Counted from the first letter of the stretch, positions 1-6,090 are shown. The stretch: DNA of 7,738 nt from Clostridia bacterium (GCA_017419325.1 JAFOLN010000220.1:1-7738); one strand, 5' to 3'. Translations and numbers: made by a program. Notes: a model not told the origin generated them from the letters alone.

Positions 1-2
1 AG

Positions 3-905
3 AACGACACGGACGAGGAAGACCCGTGGGGCGTAAATCTGTCGGATGACAAAGGCAAAAAGCGAAGAAGGAGCGAAGAGTACAGCGGGATTAAAAAGCT
101 TTCGCGCAGACGGCGTATTGCGGCCGCGGCGGTCGTGTGCGTCGTCGCGGTATCTTTATACATTGCTGGGTCATATTTCTTAGACCTTTACAGTGCATAC
201 ACCAACTATCAAAAAGCAGAGCAGTATATGGAAAAAGGGAAATACAGATCGGCATGGTTAAGTCTTGCCCTCATTAAAGACAGGGACTATATGGACACGG
301 ACGCGCTTTCCCATATCTGCAGCGCTCATATATTCTACGAAGGCGGGCGGCTGCAGGAGGCGATTGAACTGCTGTACGGCCAAGAGTATCACCTTGACCA
401 TCATACATGGGAGCAAAAAGAAAAAGTTGACGCTTTTCTTGACAGATTAGTCGTCGAACGAAACAGTAAGAACAATAAAAACGAGCGCATTCAAACCGTG
501 AGTTCACGCATACGGTATGAGGATCGCATAGAAAACGGCGTTCCGTTTGTGGGCATGCCCGAATCGCGCATAGCCGACACTTCTCTGGGCGCGCCCGAAG
601 AGAAAGTGTATCATAATAATGAGACGAAGAACGGAAAGGTATACAGCGCGAACATCTATGATTTTTCCCGCTACGACGGCAAATGCATCTTCACTGCCCG
701 GTGCATTGACGGACATGTGACCGAGGTGTGGGATTACAGAAGCGACCCAAAGCCCCCGCGCGCGGATATTTCGACGGTAGTCATACCCGATGACAAGGAT
801 GTAGGCGATTTTTCCCATCCCGAGGATTTTTACGACTGGTACTACGACGACTTTTACGATTACGAGGAAGCGGAGGAGTATTATTATTCCCACGGGGGAA
901 GATAA
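3..905 (+). CDS. Membrane-anchored TPR-like protein, 5'-truncated by window edge
   Basis: The frame is open from the window edge, so the true start lies upstream; 300 residues are visible. They run in this order: an acidic then Lys/Arg-rich cytoplasmic stretch (residues 1-38), one transmembrane helix (about 39-60, after the RRRR at 35-38, implying N-in topology), and a helical part with TPR-like spacing (YxKAEQYMEKGKY, then an EGGRLQEAIELL helix). After that comes a compact C-terminal domain containing GVPFVGMPESRI and TSLGAP, a pattern I associate with small SmpA-like or TPR-linked domains in clostridial proteins. The tail is extremely Asp/Glu/Tyr-rich. The residues outside the membrane probably face the cell surface. 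No catalytic motif is visible and I cannot name a function. The gene is less GC-rich than the genes that follow. An in-frame GTG at 135 lies inside the membrane helix and is not a credible start. Confidence 0.75.
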   Translation, partial: NDTDEEDPWGVNLSDDKGKKRRRSEEYSGIKKLSRRRRIAAAAVVCVVAVSLYIAGSYFLDLYSAYTNYQKAEQYMEKGKYRSAWLSLALIKDRDYMDTDALSHICSAHIFYEGGRLQEAIELLYGQEYHLDHHTWEQKEKVDAFLDRLVVERNSKNNKNERIQTVSSRIRYEDRIENGVPFVGMPESRIADTSLGAPEEKVYHNNETKNGKVYSANIYDFSRYDGKCIFTARCIDGHVTEVWDYRSDPKPPRADISTVVIPDDKDVGDFSHPEDFYDWYYDDFYDYEEAEEYYYSHGGR

Positions 906-934
906 AAAAGCGGGGCGTTTGCCCCGCCTTTTTT
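904..934 (+). terminator. Intrinsic terminator after the TPR-like gene
   Basis: A perfect GCGGGGC/GCCCCGC stem (910-916 with 921-927) has a GTTT loop. It is flanked by six A on the left and followed by C and six T on the right. It overlaps the stop codon of the upstream gene and so ends that transcript before the protease promoter. Confidence 0.9.
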
Positions 935-956
935 ATGGGCGAGGGCGCGTTTTTTG

Positions 957-985
957 TTGAAAAAAGGGAATTTGGATGATAAAAT
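957..985 (+). promoter_or_regulatory. Sigma-A-type promoter for the PrsW-family gene
   Basis: TTGAAA (957-962) is separated by 17 bp from TAAAAT (980-985). The predicted transcript starts near 992, about 34 nt before the ATG at 1026. Because the promoter overlaps the in-frame TTG at 954, it argues against that codon as the start. Confidence 0.75.
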
Positions 986-1025
986 AGACGTGTACTGTAA
1001 CTTTACGAAGAAAGGGGCGGGGGAA

Positions 1026-1757
1026 ATGACGTTTTTTGCGCTGCTCCCGTGCATCATCATATTTATAATAGTATGGCGACACGATAAAATAGAGAAGGAG
1101 CCGCCCATGCTTCTTATAAAGCTTCTGATAGGCGGCGCGCTTACTGTAATAAGCGCGATGATTCTCGGCCTTATAGGCATGGCGGTGCTTGACGCGTTTG
1201 TCGTTGAGGGCACCCTTCTTTATCTTATAATCGACAACTTCATCGTGACGGCGCTTGTGGAGGAGGGCGGAAAGTACTTCGTATTAAAACGCCTCACATG
1301 GCGAAATCCCGCCTTTGACCACACGTTCGACGCGGTGGTATATTCGGTCTGCGCGTCGCTTGGCTTTGCGGCGGTGGAGAATATACTCTACCTTGCGGAC
1401 GCGACGCTGGGTCTTGCGTTCATGCGCGGCATCCTTTCGGTGCCGTCCCACGCCATGGACGGCGTTTTCATGGGCCTTTTCTACGGCATCGCAAAGCGGT
1501 GCGAGTACAGGGGCGACTACCGCGGCACGCGCCGCAATCTTCGTCTCGCGCTCATCGTGCCCATGCTGCTTCACGGCTTTTACGACTTCTGCCTTACAAC
1601 GGGAAGCGACGCGTTCCTCGTTATATTCTTCATCTTTGAAGTGATAGTGACAATAGCCGCAATAATGAACTTCAGACGGCTCTCAAGGCAGGACGCGCCG
1701 TTTATCACCGGCGGCACGATATACGGAAACGACGAGGAGCACAAGGGCGGTATGTAA
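1026..1757 (+). CDS. PrsW-family intramembrane metalloprotease
   Basis: A 243-residue multi-pass membrane protein. Family hallmarks are visible in order: an N-terminal helix followed by a KIEKEPP loop (21-27); the EEGGK motif (E79, E80, K83); FDHTFDAVVYSV leading to GFAAVENILY with E118-N119 (97-122); SVPSHAMDG with H142; and LLHGFYDF with H183 and D187. In the PrsW/CPBP superfamily the glutamate pair and later histidines form the membrane-embedded active site. PrsW in Bacillus subtilis cleaves an anti-sigma factor at site 1; the substrate here is unknown and no sigma/anti-sigma pair is in view. The start at 1026 was chosen for its AAAGGGG/GGGGGA ribosome site (1011-1024) and the promoter just upstream, over an in-frame TTG at 954. 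It is a single-gene unit. The family call is strong; the physiological role is inferred only from the family. Confidence 0.9.
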   Translation: MTFFALLPCIIIFIIVWRHDKIEKEPPMLLIKLLIGGALTVISAMILGLIGMAVLDAFVVEGTLLYLIIDNFIVTALVEEGGKYFVLKRLTWRNPAFDHTFDAVVYSVCASLGFAAVENILYLADATLGLAFMRGILSVPSHAMDGVFMGLFYGIAKRCEYRGDYRGTRRNLRLALIVPMLLHGFYDFCLTTGSDAFLVIFFIFEVIVTIAAIMNFRRLSRQDAPFITGGTIYGNDEEHKGGM

Positions 1758-1766
1758 ATTAAAGAA

Positions 1767-1796
1767 TTGACAGGCGTATTCGTCATTAGCTATAAT
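1767..1796 (+). promoter_or_regulatory. Consensus promoter for metY
   Basis: TTGACA (1767-1772), an 18-bp spacer and TATAAT (1791-1796), both hexamers matching consensus exactly. The start point should be near 1803, leaving a leader of about 38 nt, too short for an S-box or T-box riboswitch. Confidence 0.85.
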
Positions 1797-1840
1797 TAAC
1801 ACATGATTTAAACAAGCGTTTAAGAAAGAAGGAGATACCA

Positions 1841-3124
1841 ATGAGTGATTACAAAATAAATACCAACTGCGTACACGGCGGCTATACGGCGACGAACGGC
1901 GAAGCGCGCAACTTCCCCATAGTTCAGAGCACCACCTTCAGATACTCGACGAGCGAAGCAATGGCGAAGCTCTTCGACCTTGAGGAATCGGGCTATTTCT
2001 ATACGCGCCTTCAGAACCCGACGAACGACGTTACCGCCGCAAAGATAGCCGCTCTTGAGGGCGGCACGGCCGCAATGCTCACCTCGTCCGGTCAGGCGGC
2101 TTCGTTTTATTCCATATTCAACATCTGCTCGGCGGGCGACCACGTTGTTTCCGCGTCCACCATATACGGCGGCACCTACAACCTCTTCGCCGTAACGATG
2201 AAGCGCATGGGCATAGATTTTACCTTCGTTGACCCCGACTGCACCCCCGCGGAGCTTGACGCGGCGTTTAAGCCCAACACGAAGGCCGTATTCGGCGAGA
2301 GCATCGCAAATCCCGCGCTCGTTGTGCTGGATATAGAGAAGTTCGCCGCTGCGGCTCACAGCCACGGCGTACCGCTTATAGTTGACAACACCTTCGCGAC
2401 GCCCATAAACTTCCGCCCGATAGAGTGGGGCGCGGACATCGTTATACACTCCACGACGAAGTATATGGACGGCCACGCAATGACCGTGGGCGGCGCCATC
2501 GTGGACTCCGGCAAATTCGACTGGACGAAGTACCCCGACAAGTTCCCCGGACTCACCACCCCCGACGAGAGCTATCACGGCATCACCTATACGGAGCGGT
2601 TCGGTCTCGGCGGCGCATACATAACGAAGGCCGTGGCGCAGCTTATGCGCGACCTGGGCTCCCAGGTTGCCCCGATGAACGCGTTCCTTCTCAATATGGG
2701 TCTTGAGACGCTCCACCTGAGAATGGCGCGCCACTGCGAGAACGCGCTGGCAGTTGCGAAGTTCTTAAGTCAGCAGAAGAACGTGGAGTGGATAAATTAT
2801 CCCGGCCTTGAGGGCAACAAGTATTACAAGCTTGCAAAGAAGCTCATGCCCGGCGGCACCTGCGGCGTTATAACCTTCGGCGTAAAGGGCGGCAGAGCCG
2901 CGGCCGAGAAGTTCATGGCGGGGCTGAAGCTTGCTTCCATAGCGACCCACGTGGCCGACGCAAAGACGTGCGTTCTCCATCCCGCGTCGTCGACCCACCG
3001 TCAGATGAACGACGACGAGCTTCGCGCGGCAGGCGTATCGCCCGACCTTATCCGTCTCTCCGTAGGCATCGAGGACGCAGAGGATCTTATCGCCGACATA
3101 AAGCAGGCGCTCGATAACATTTAA
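1841..3124 (+). CDS. metY: O-acetylhomoserine sulfhydrylase (PLP-dependent, Cys/Met metabolism family)
   Basis: The 427-residue protein has the full length and motifs of O-acetylhomoserine aminocarboxypropyltransferase. This cytosolic PLP enzyme makes homocysteine from O-acetylhomoserine and sulfide in direct-sulfhydrylation methionine synthesis. Visible motifs: YTRLQNPT (54-61), SSGQAA (82-87, phosphate-binding region), VDNTFATP with D182 contacting the cofactor ring, and IHSTTKYMDGH with K207 as the PLP Schiff-base lysine. The insert around PDESYHG and TERFG, and the C-terminal THVADAKT and HPASSTH motifs, are typical of MetY rather than cystathionine gamma-synthase or beta-lyase. The ribosome site AGAAGGAGA (1827-1835) precedes the ATG by 5 nt. 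It has its own strong promoter and terminator and no adjacent methionine gene. Some family members accept O-acetylserine or O-succinylhomoserine, so exact substrate choice is inferred. Confidence 0.93.
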   Translation: MSDYKINTNCVHGGYTATNGEARNFPIVQSTTFRYSTSEAMAKLFDLEESGYFYTRLQNPTNDVTAAKIAALEGGTAAMLTSSGQAASFYSIFNICSAGDHVVSASTIYGGTYNLFAVTMKRMGIDFTFVDPDCTPAELDAAFKPNTKAVFGESIANPALVVLDIEKFAAAAHSHGVPLIVDNTFATPINFRPIEWGADIVIHSTTKYMDGHAMTVGGAIVDSGKFDWTKYPDKFPGLTTPDESYHGITYTERFGLGGAYITKAVAQLMRDLGSQVAPMNAFLLNMGLETLHLRMARHCENALAVAKFLSQQKNVEWINYPGLEGNKYYKLAKKLMPGGTCGVITFGVKGGRAAAEKFMAGLKLASIATHVADAKTCVLHPASSTHRQMNDDELRAAGVSPDLIRLSVGIEDAEDLIADIKQALDNI

Positions 3125-3133
3125 GCTTATAAC

Positions 3134-3170
3134 AAAAAAATCCGAAGGCTTCGTGCCTTCGGATTTTTTA
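3134..3170. terminator. Bidirectional terminator between metY and the lipoprotein gene
   Basis: TCCGAAGGC (3141-3149) pairs with GCCTTCGGA (3155-3163) around a TTCGT loop. A run of seven A lies to the left and six T to the right, so a U-tailed hairpin forms on either strand. It sits 10-17 nt beyond the stops of the two convergent genes and probably serves both. Confidence 0.9.
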
Positions 3171-3180
3171 TTTTCTTATG

Positions 3181-4251
3181 TCATTCCAGAACGGGCACGC
3201 CCCAAAGCATATGCTCTGTGCCGTCCATGTCCCTGTAACGGTCTATTTCAAGGGAGTTCGCGGAGACGTAGGCGCTCACATAATCCACGCGCGCCGCAGT
3301 GCTGTCACTTGCGTGGGATTTATAGAACCTGTTTACAAGGCTCTCGTCGCCCTCGCAGATGCGGCGTATGTCGGTGCTCTTGTCGTAGCCGTCGCTTACC
3401 GCCTCGAACGATTCGACCTCAAAGCCCGCGCCTGTTTTGCGGAGCGTGAACATTCCGAGGACCTCGCCGCCGCCGCTTATGTCGAGGGCGTGGCCGTTTA
3501 AGTTGTAGGAGTCGATTAGGAAGCGTCCCCATACCTTAAGGTACGAGGGGTCGGAGTCGTCCGTCTTATATATTACGGGGGCGGGTATCTGAATGTCGCC
3601 CGCGTAATTCGGCGCGTATGTCGCCGTAAGATACGCGCAGATGACGCCGAGATGCTCGTCCGAGCCGCTGTAATAATACGCGGGGAGCAGCGAAGGCGTG
3701 CGCGGAGCCTCGTTTTCGGGCGCGGTATCGGGTGCGGTCTCGGGCGCAGGCTCTGATGCCGGGGGCTCGGGGGACGCATACGCCGATATCACGGTAACGG
3801 GGGAGGCTTTCGCTTCCGTTATAACGCCGCCGCTTACGGTAACGTCAAGGACGCCTGTCTCATAGAGCTCGTCGTCGCGGGAAAGGATGAAGGTGAGAGA
3901 CGCGCTGCCGTCGCTTGTACCCGCGAATTCGGAGGTGAACTTGCCGCCCGTATTGTCTGCGGAAAGTATCTGTACAGCGCCGGTATCCCCGGGGCCGGGG
4001 GCTTCGGTATAGTACCATATTGCGTCGGGGTCGCCCGAGTCGTTCTGCATGCTTACGGTGAGTATGCCCTCATCGGAGACGGTGTAAACTATGGGCTGTC
4101 CGTCCCTCGGAAACTCCTCGGGAGTCTGCGTGTCGGTCTCTTCGGCGGCGTCGGTATTATCGTTGTCCGTCCTGTTTATATTTACGTTGCAGGAGGGCAG
4201 CGCGATAAGGAAAAACGCCGCGATCAACATAATAATAAGTGCCTTTTTCAT
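3181..4251 (-). CDS. Predicted lipoprotein with Pro-rich linker and uncharacterised C-terminal domain
   Basis: A 356-residue exported protein. Residues 1-21 form a lipoprotein signal (MKK, hydrophobic core, then LPSC with C21 as the likely lipidated cysteine; Pro makes the lipobox slightly irregular). An Asp/Asn/Thr-rich stretch follows, then a probable beta-sandwich domain (about 52-156). A Pro/Ala/Glu linker (157-188) built on PE/PA repeats leads to a C-terminal domain (190-356) with HLGVICAYL, IPAPVIYKTDDSDP, VWGRFLI and DYVSAYVSAN segments. I associate that C-terminal module with clostridial lipoproteins of unknown role. No catalytic residues are evident. The start at 4251 was chosen over an in-frame ATG at 4302 because it begins the signal peptide and has AAAGGGA upstream; the 4302 start would add 17 residues and would overlap the promoter. 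It presumably sits on the outer face of the membrane; ligand or partner unknown. Confidence 0.85.
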   Translation of the reverse strand: MKKALIIMLIAAFFLIALPSCNVNINRTDNDNTDAAEETDTQTPEEFPRDGQPIVYTVSDEGILTVSMQNDSGDPDAIWYYTEAPGPGDTGAVQILSADNTGGKFTSEFAGTSDGSASLTFILSRDDELYETGVLDVTVSGGVITEAKASPVTVISAYASPEPPASEPAPETAPDTAPENEAPRTPSLLPAYYYSGSDEHLGVICAYLTATYAPNYAGDIQIPAPVIYKTDDSDPSYLKVWGRFLIDSYNLNGHALDISGGGEVLGMFTLRKTGAGFEVESFEAVSDGYDKSTDIRRICEGDESLVNRFYKSHASDSTAARVDYVSAYVSANSLEIDRYRDMDGTEHMLWGVPVLE

Positions 4252-4292
4252 TGTATATCCCTTTGCTTTGTATTGTAGTGTGATATATAATA

Positions 4293-4321
4293 AATATACC
4301 ATAGATTTCTATAACGGACAA
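4293..4321 (-). promoter_or_regulatory. Probable promoter for the lipoprotein gene
   Basis: Read on the minus strand: TTGTCC (4321-4316), a 17-bp spacer, then TATATT (4298-4293). The transcript would start near 4286, about 35 nt before the ATG. The surrounding DNA is AT-rich with other possible -10 elements, so the exact boxes are less certain. Confidence 0.55.
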
Positions 4322-4371
4322 GAAGCTTATTCGATTATATTTTACTGCAAATCGGAGGTTTTTTGTATATT

Positions 4372-4400
4372 TTGAAATATCCCGCGCTTTTTTGTATAAT
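4372..4400 (+). promoter_or_regulatory. Promoter for the RibD-like/GIY-YIG operon
   Basis: TTGAAA (4372-4377), a 17-bp spacer and a consensus TATAAT (4395-4400). The start point should be near 4407, about 25 nt before the ATG at 4432, placing the ribosome site in a short leader. Confidence 0.8.
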
Positions 4401-4431
4401 AAATTGAACATTCTTTATTATGAGGTGGAAA

Positions 4432-5130
4432 ATGGACAGACCTTATGTTATATGCCACATGGTATGCTCCCTTGACGGCAAGGTGACGGGCGACTTTCTT
4501 TTCTCGCCCGAATGCGAATACGCAAGCGAAAAGTATTACGAGCTTCACAGGAGCTTCACCGCCGACGGCTTTGCCTGCGGCAGGGTGACGATGGAGGAAA
4601 GCTTTACGAAGGGACGAAAGCCGGACATGCTCAACCTTACGGGGAAGGCATCGCCCCGCATGGATTATATCGCGGCGGACGGCGGCGCGTTTTACGCCGT
4701 GTCCTTCGACAGGCGCGGAAGGCTCGGCTGGCAGTCGGGGCGCATATCCGACGACGACCCGGGCTACGACAACGCCCACGTAATTGAGGTGCTCTGCGAG
4801 GACGCGGACGACGGATATACGGACTACCTTCACCGCATAGGCGCGTCGTATATCTTCGCGGGGGAGCATGAGCTTGACTTAAGACTCGCGCTTTCGAAGC
4901 TTAAGCGCATATTCGGCATAGAGAAGCTTCTTTTGGAGGGCGGCAGCATAATAAACGGCGCGTTCTTTAAGGAGAGGCTTGTGGACGAGCTCAGCCTTGT
5001 GGTGGCTCCCGTCATGGCGGACGGCGACGCAAGACCCCTGTTTTCCGAACAAAGGCCCGCCTCGCTTGAGCTTAAAGAGGCGCGCCCCATGGGTAAATCT
5101 GTCCTGTGGCTCAACTACTTTATGAGGTGA
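4432..5130 (+). CDS. RibD C-terminal domain / dihydrofolate-reductase-like protein
   Basis: A 232-residue cytosolic protein of the RibD_C superfamily, whose members are NADPH-dependent reductases such as the 5-amino-6-(5-phosphoribosylamino)uracil reductase of riboflavin synthesis. Visible hallmarks are the N-terminal strand and turn CHMVCSLDGKVTG (8-20), the nucleotide-binding segment LLLEGGSIINGAFF (166-179), and the following strand DELSLVVAPV. There is no deaminase domain, so it is a stand-alone reductase-like protein rather than bifunctional RibD. No other riboflavin gene is nearby, so the substrate is open; many such stand-alone proteins have no known substrate. The start at 4432 follows GAGGTGG (4422-4428); an ATG at 4420 adds only four residues and overlaps that ribosome site. 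It is the first gene of a two-gene operon with the GIY-YIG protein 7 nt downstream. Confidence 0.85.
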   Translation: MDRPYVICHMVCSLDGKVTGDFLFSPECEYASEKYYELHRSFTADGFACGRVTMEESFTKGRKPDMLNLTGKASPRMDYIAADGGAFYAVSFDRRGRLGWQSGRISDDDPGYDNAHVIEVLCEDADDGYTDYLHRIGASYIFAGEHELDLRLALSKLKRIFGIEKLLLEGGSIINGAFFKERLVDELSLVVAPVMADGDARPLFSEQRPASLELKEARPMGKSVLWLNYFMR

Positions 5131-5140
5131 AGGCGCGTTG
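5122..5140 (+). promoter_or_regulatory. Ribosome binding site setting a TTG start
   Basis: TGAGGTGAAGG (5122-5132) overlaps the stop codon of the reductase gene and precedes TTG at 5138. No in-frame ATG or GTG occurs before the conserved SYIVRC strand, so TTG is the only start that keeps the complete domain. The overlap suggests translational coupling. Confidence 0.7.
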
Positions 5141-5398
5141 TATTTTTCGTATATAGTAAGATGCGCCGACGGCACCCTCTACTGCGGCTATACCTGCGAC
5201 CCCGACCGCCGCATAAGGACACACAACTCGGGCAGGGGCGCGAAATATACACGCTCGCGCCTTCCGGTTCGCCTTGTGTATCTTGAAAAGTTTGAAACGA
5301 AGTCGGAGGCCATGAAAAGAGAGGCCGCATTGAAGCGGCTTTCCCACGGCGAAAAGGAGCGCCTCGCGGCGGCGTTCGGCGCGGGGGAGAAAGAATAA
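5138..5398 (+). CDS. GIY-YIG nuclease-domain protein (UPF0213/YhbQ-like)
   Basis: The 86-residue protein is one GIY-YIG domain, the usual size of the YhbQ/UPF0213 group. The GIY equivalent is in SYIVRCADG (4-12) and the YIG equivalent is Y15-C16-G17. These are followed by the helix PDRRIRTHNSGRGAKYT (22-38) with conserved Arg, His and Asn residues, then RLPVRLVY and the EAMKREAALKRLS helix with a likely catalytic Glu (E62). GIY-YIG enzymes cleave DNA at a single metal-dependent site; for this small stand-alone group a DNA-processing role is suggested but little is established. It is translated from TTG and coupled to the reductase gene. The family call is strong; the partnership with the reductase may simply reflect shared transcription. 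No intrinsic terminator is visible after it. Confidence 0.9.
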   Translation: MYFSYIVRCADGTLYCGYTCDPDRRIRTHNSGRGAKYTRSRLPVRLVYLEKFETKSEAMKREAALKRLSHGEKERLAAAFGAGEKE

Positions 5399-5427
5399 AT
5401 TTATCTTAAAAAAGTTTAAAAAACCAC

Positions 5428-5457
5428 TTGACAAAAGCGGTTAGCTTATGCTAACCT
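5428..5457 (+). promoter_or_regulatory. Promoter with embedded palindromic operator, for the ncRNA
   Basis: A consensus TTGACA (5428-5433) is followed after 18 bp by a weak -10, TAACCT (5452-5457). Between and over them lies a perfect inverted repeat, GGTTAGC-TTAT-GCTAACC (5439-5456). A repressor bound there would block RNA polymerase. The half-site GGTTAG/CTAACC resembles those of DtxR/IdeR-type metal-dependent repressors, but the spacing between halves differs from the classical 19-bp box, so the regulator is only a guess. The predicted start is near 5463, at the base of a long hairpin. Confidence 0.65.
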
Positions 5458-5462
5458 ATTAA

Positions 5463-6036
5463 CGTAAACAAGAGTTAATAAAAACTAACTCGTTTACGGC
5501 TGTTAATACGGCACGGCGCCGGACAAAAATCCGGCTTCACATATAAGGCAATACCCCTCGCGGCAAGTGACGTGCACCAAACGAATAACGCATATACCGA
5601 TGCTTTGAGCCGTGAAAAAGCATTGGAGAGAAGGATGCGAAAGAAAGGCGGTGTGGAGAGTCTAACGCACAGGCAGAAGCGTTAATAATATTTCCTCAAA
5701 AAGAATTTGGTTGCTGACTTAATGCGTTTTGTGACACGCAAAGCGCAAAAACGAAATTTTACGCACCCCCGTAAAATTACGGAAGCGGGCTCTTTCGTTC
5801 GCGCACAAGCGGAAGGCCTGCAAAAGAAATGCGTTTCGTATGTTTTCGCATCAAAGACATACGGGGCGCCGTGTCATGGTTTTAGCTTGTTTCGGCCCTT
5901 ATGCAGAAACGGAATATATGGCAGAAGGGCGAAACTGCACATGTGAAAGATATTTCAAACTCCCTTATTTATTTTTCCCTAAACTTTATAGAAGTAAGAA
6001 CCGGGAACCGGATATTCCCGGTTCTTATTTTTTTTT
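5463..6036 (+). ncRNA. Putative large structured non-coding RNA, about 570 nt
   Basis: This stretch has a promoter in front and a strong terminator behind, and no convincing protein gene. Instead it is full of complementary segments. A 5' hairpin pairs 5463-5469 with 5492-5498 and 5472-5477 with 5486-5491. Others: GCCGGA/TCCGGC (5518-5523/5530-5535); ATGCTTT/AAAGCAT (5600-5606/5617-5623) inside CGCAT/ATGCG (5589-5593/5635-5639); TAACGC/GCGTTA (5663-5668/5679-5684); a 9-bp AATTTTACG/CGTAAAATT stem (5755-5763/5770-5778) alternative to or nested near ACGAAA/TTTCGT (5751-5756/5793-5798); CGTATGT/ACATACG (5837-5843/5857-5863); and GTTTC-g-GCCCTT/AAGGGCGAAAC (5889-5900/5925-5935). Two of these hairpin loops can pair outside themselves as pseudoknots. 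It lacks the tmRNA, RNase P and SRP signatures I know. Size and complexity recall the ROOL/GOLLD/OLE class, unproven. The pairing is seen by eye; covariation was not tested. Confidence 0.65.
5995..6036 (+). terminator. Strong intrinsic terminator of the ncRNA
   Basis: A 13-bp perfect stem (5995-6007 with 6015-6027, core AACCGGGAA/TTCCCGGTT) has a 7-nt loop. Nine T follow at 6028-6036. It marks the 3' end of the non-coding transcript; nothing upstream for about 600 bp encodes a recognisable protein. Confidence 0.9.
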
Positions 6037-6046
6037 ATTTGCGCAG

Positions 6047-6080
6047 ACTGAAAAAAGCGGCTTTCGCCGCTTTTTTCAGT
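6047..6080. terminator. Palindromic terminator after the SLH-protein gene
   Basis: Fifteen bases (6047-6061) pair perfectly with 6066-6080 around a TTTC loop: ACTG, six A, GCGGC and its complement. On the minus strand a GC stem is followed by six U, 11 nt past the stop of the SLH gene. It can also act on the plus strand as a second stop for the ncRNA. Confidence 0.88.
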
Positions 6081-6090
6081 GTTCATGATT

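Noticed and set aside
954..1025. TTG at 954 as the start of the PrsW-family gene
   Set aside because: It overlaps the -35 of a good promoter, has no ribosome site, and the extra 24 residues are not membrane-like. ATG at 1026 has a strong ribosome site.
1820..2734. Long minus-strand frame opposite metY
   Set aside because: Shadow of the GC-rich codon use of metY. The translation is Arg/Val/Ala-rich and low in motifs, and metY itself is unmistakable.
5439..5456. The GGTTAGC palindrome as a terminator of the GIY-YIG gene
   Set aside because: No T-run follows the hairpin, and its exact position between a TTGACA and the -10 fits an operator better.
5463..5700. A riboswitch leader for a downstream gene
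   Set aside because: The transcript ends at the 5995-6036 terminator with no plus-strand gene in or after it; the next gene is on the opposite strand. I recognised no cobalamin, SAM, lysine, glmS or T-box signature.
5722..5946. A 74-codon ATG frame (79 codons from a TTG at 5707) within the ncRNA region
   Set aside because: It has no ribosome site and no recognisable motif. Two other frames are open over much of the same stretch, and it runs through several perfect RNA stems. It looks like chance.
5463..6036. tmRNA, RNase P RNA or SRP RNA as the identity of the non-coding region
   Set aside because: I find no tRNA-like ends with a CCA or an ALAA-type tag frame, no GAGGAAAGUC core of RNase P, and no SRP tetraloop motif. 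A short GGAGAGAAGG resemblance to RNase P is isolated.
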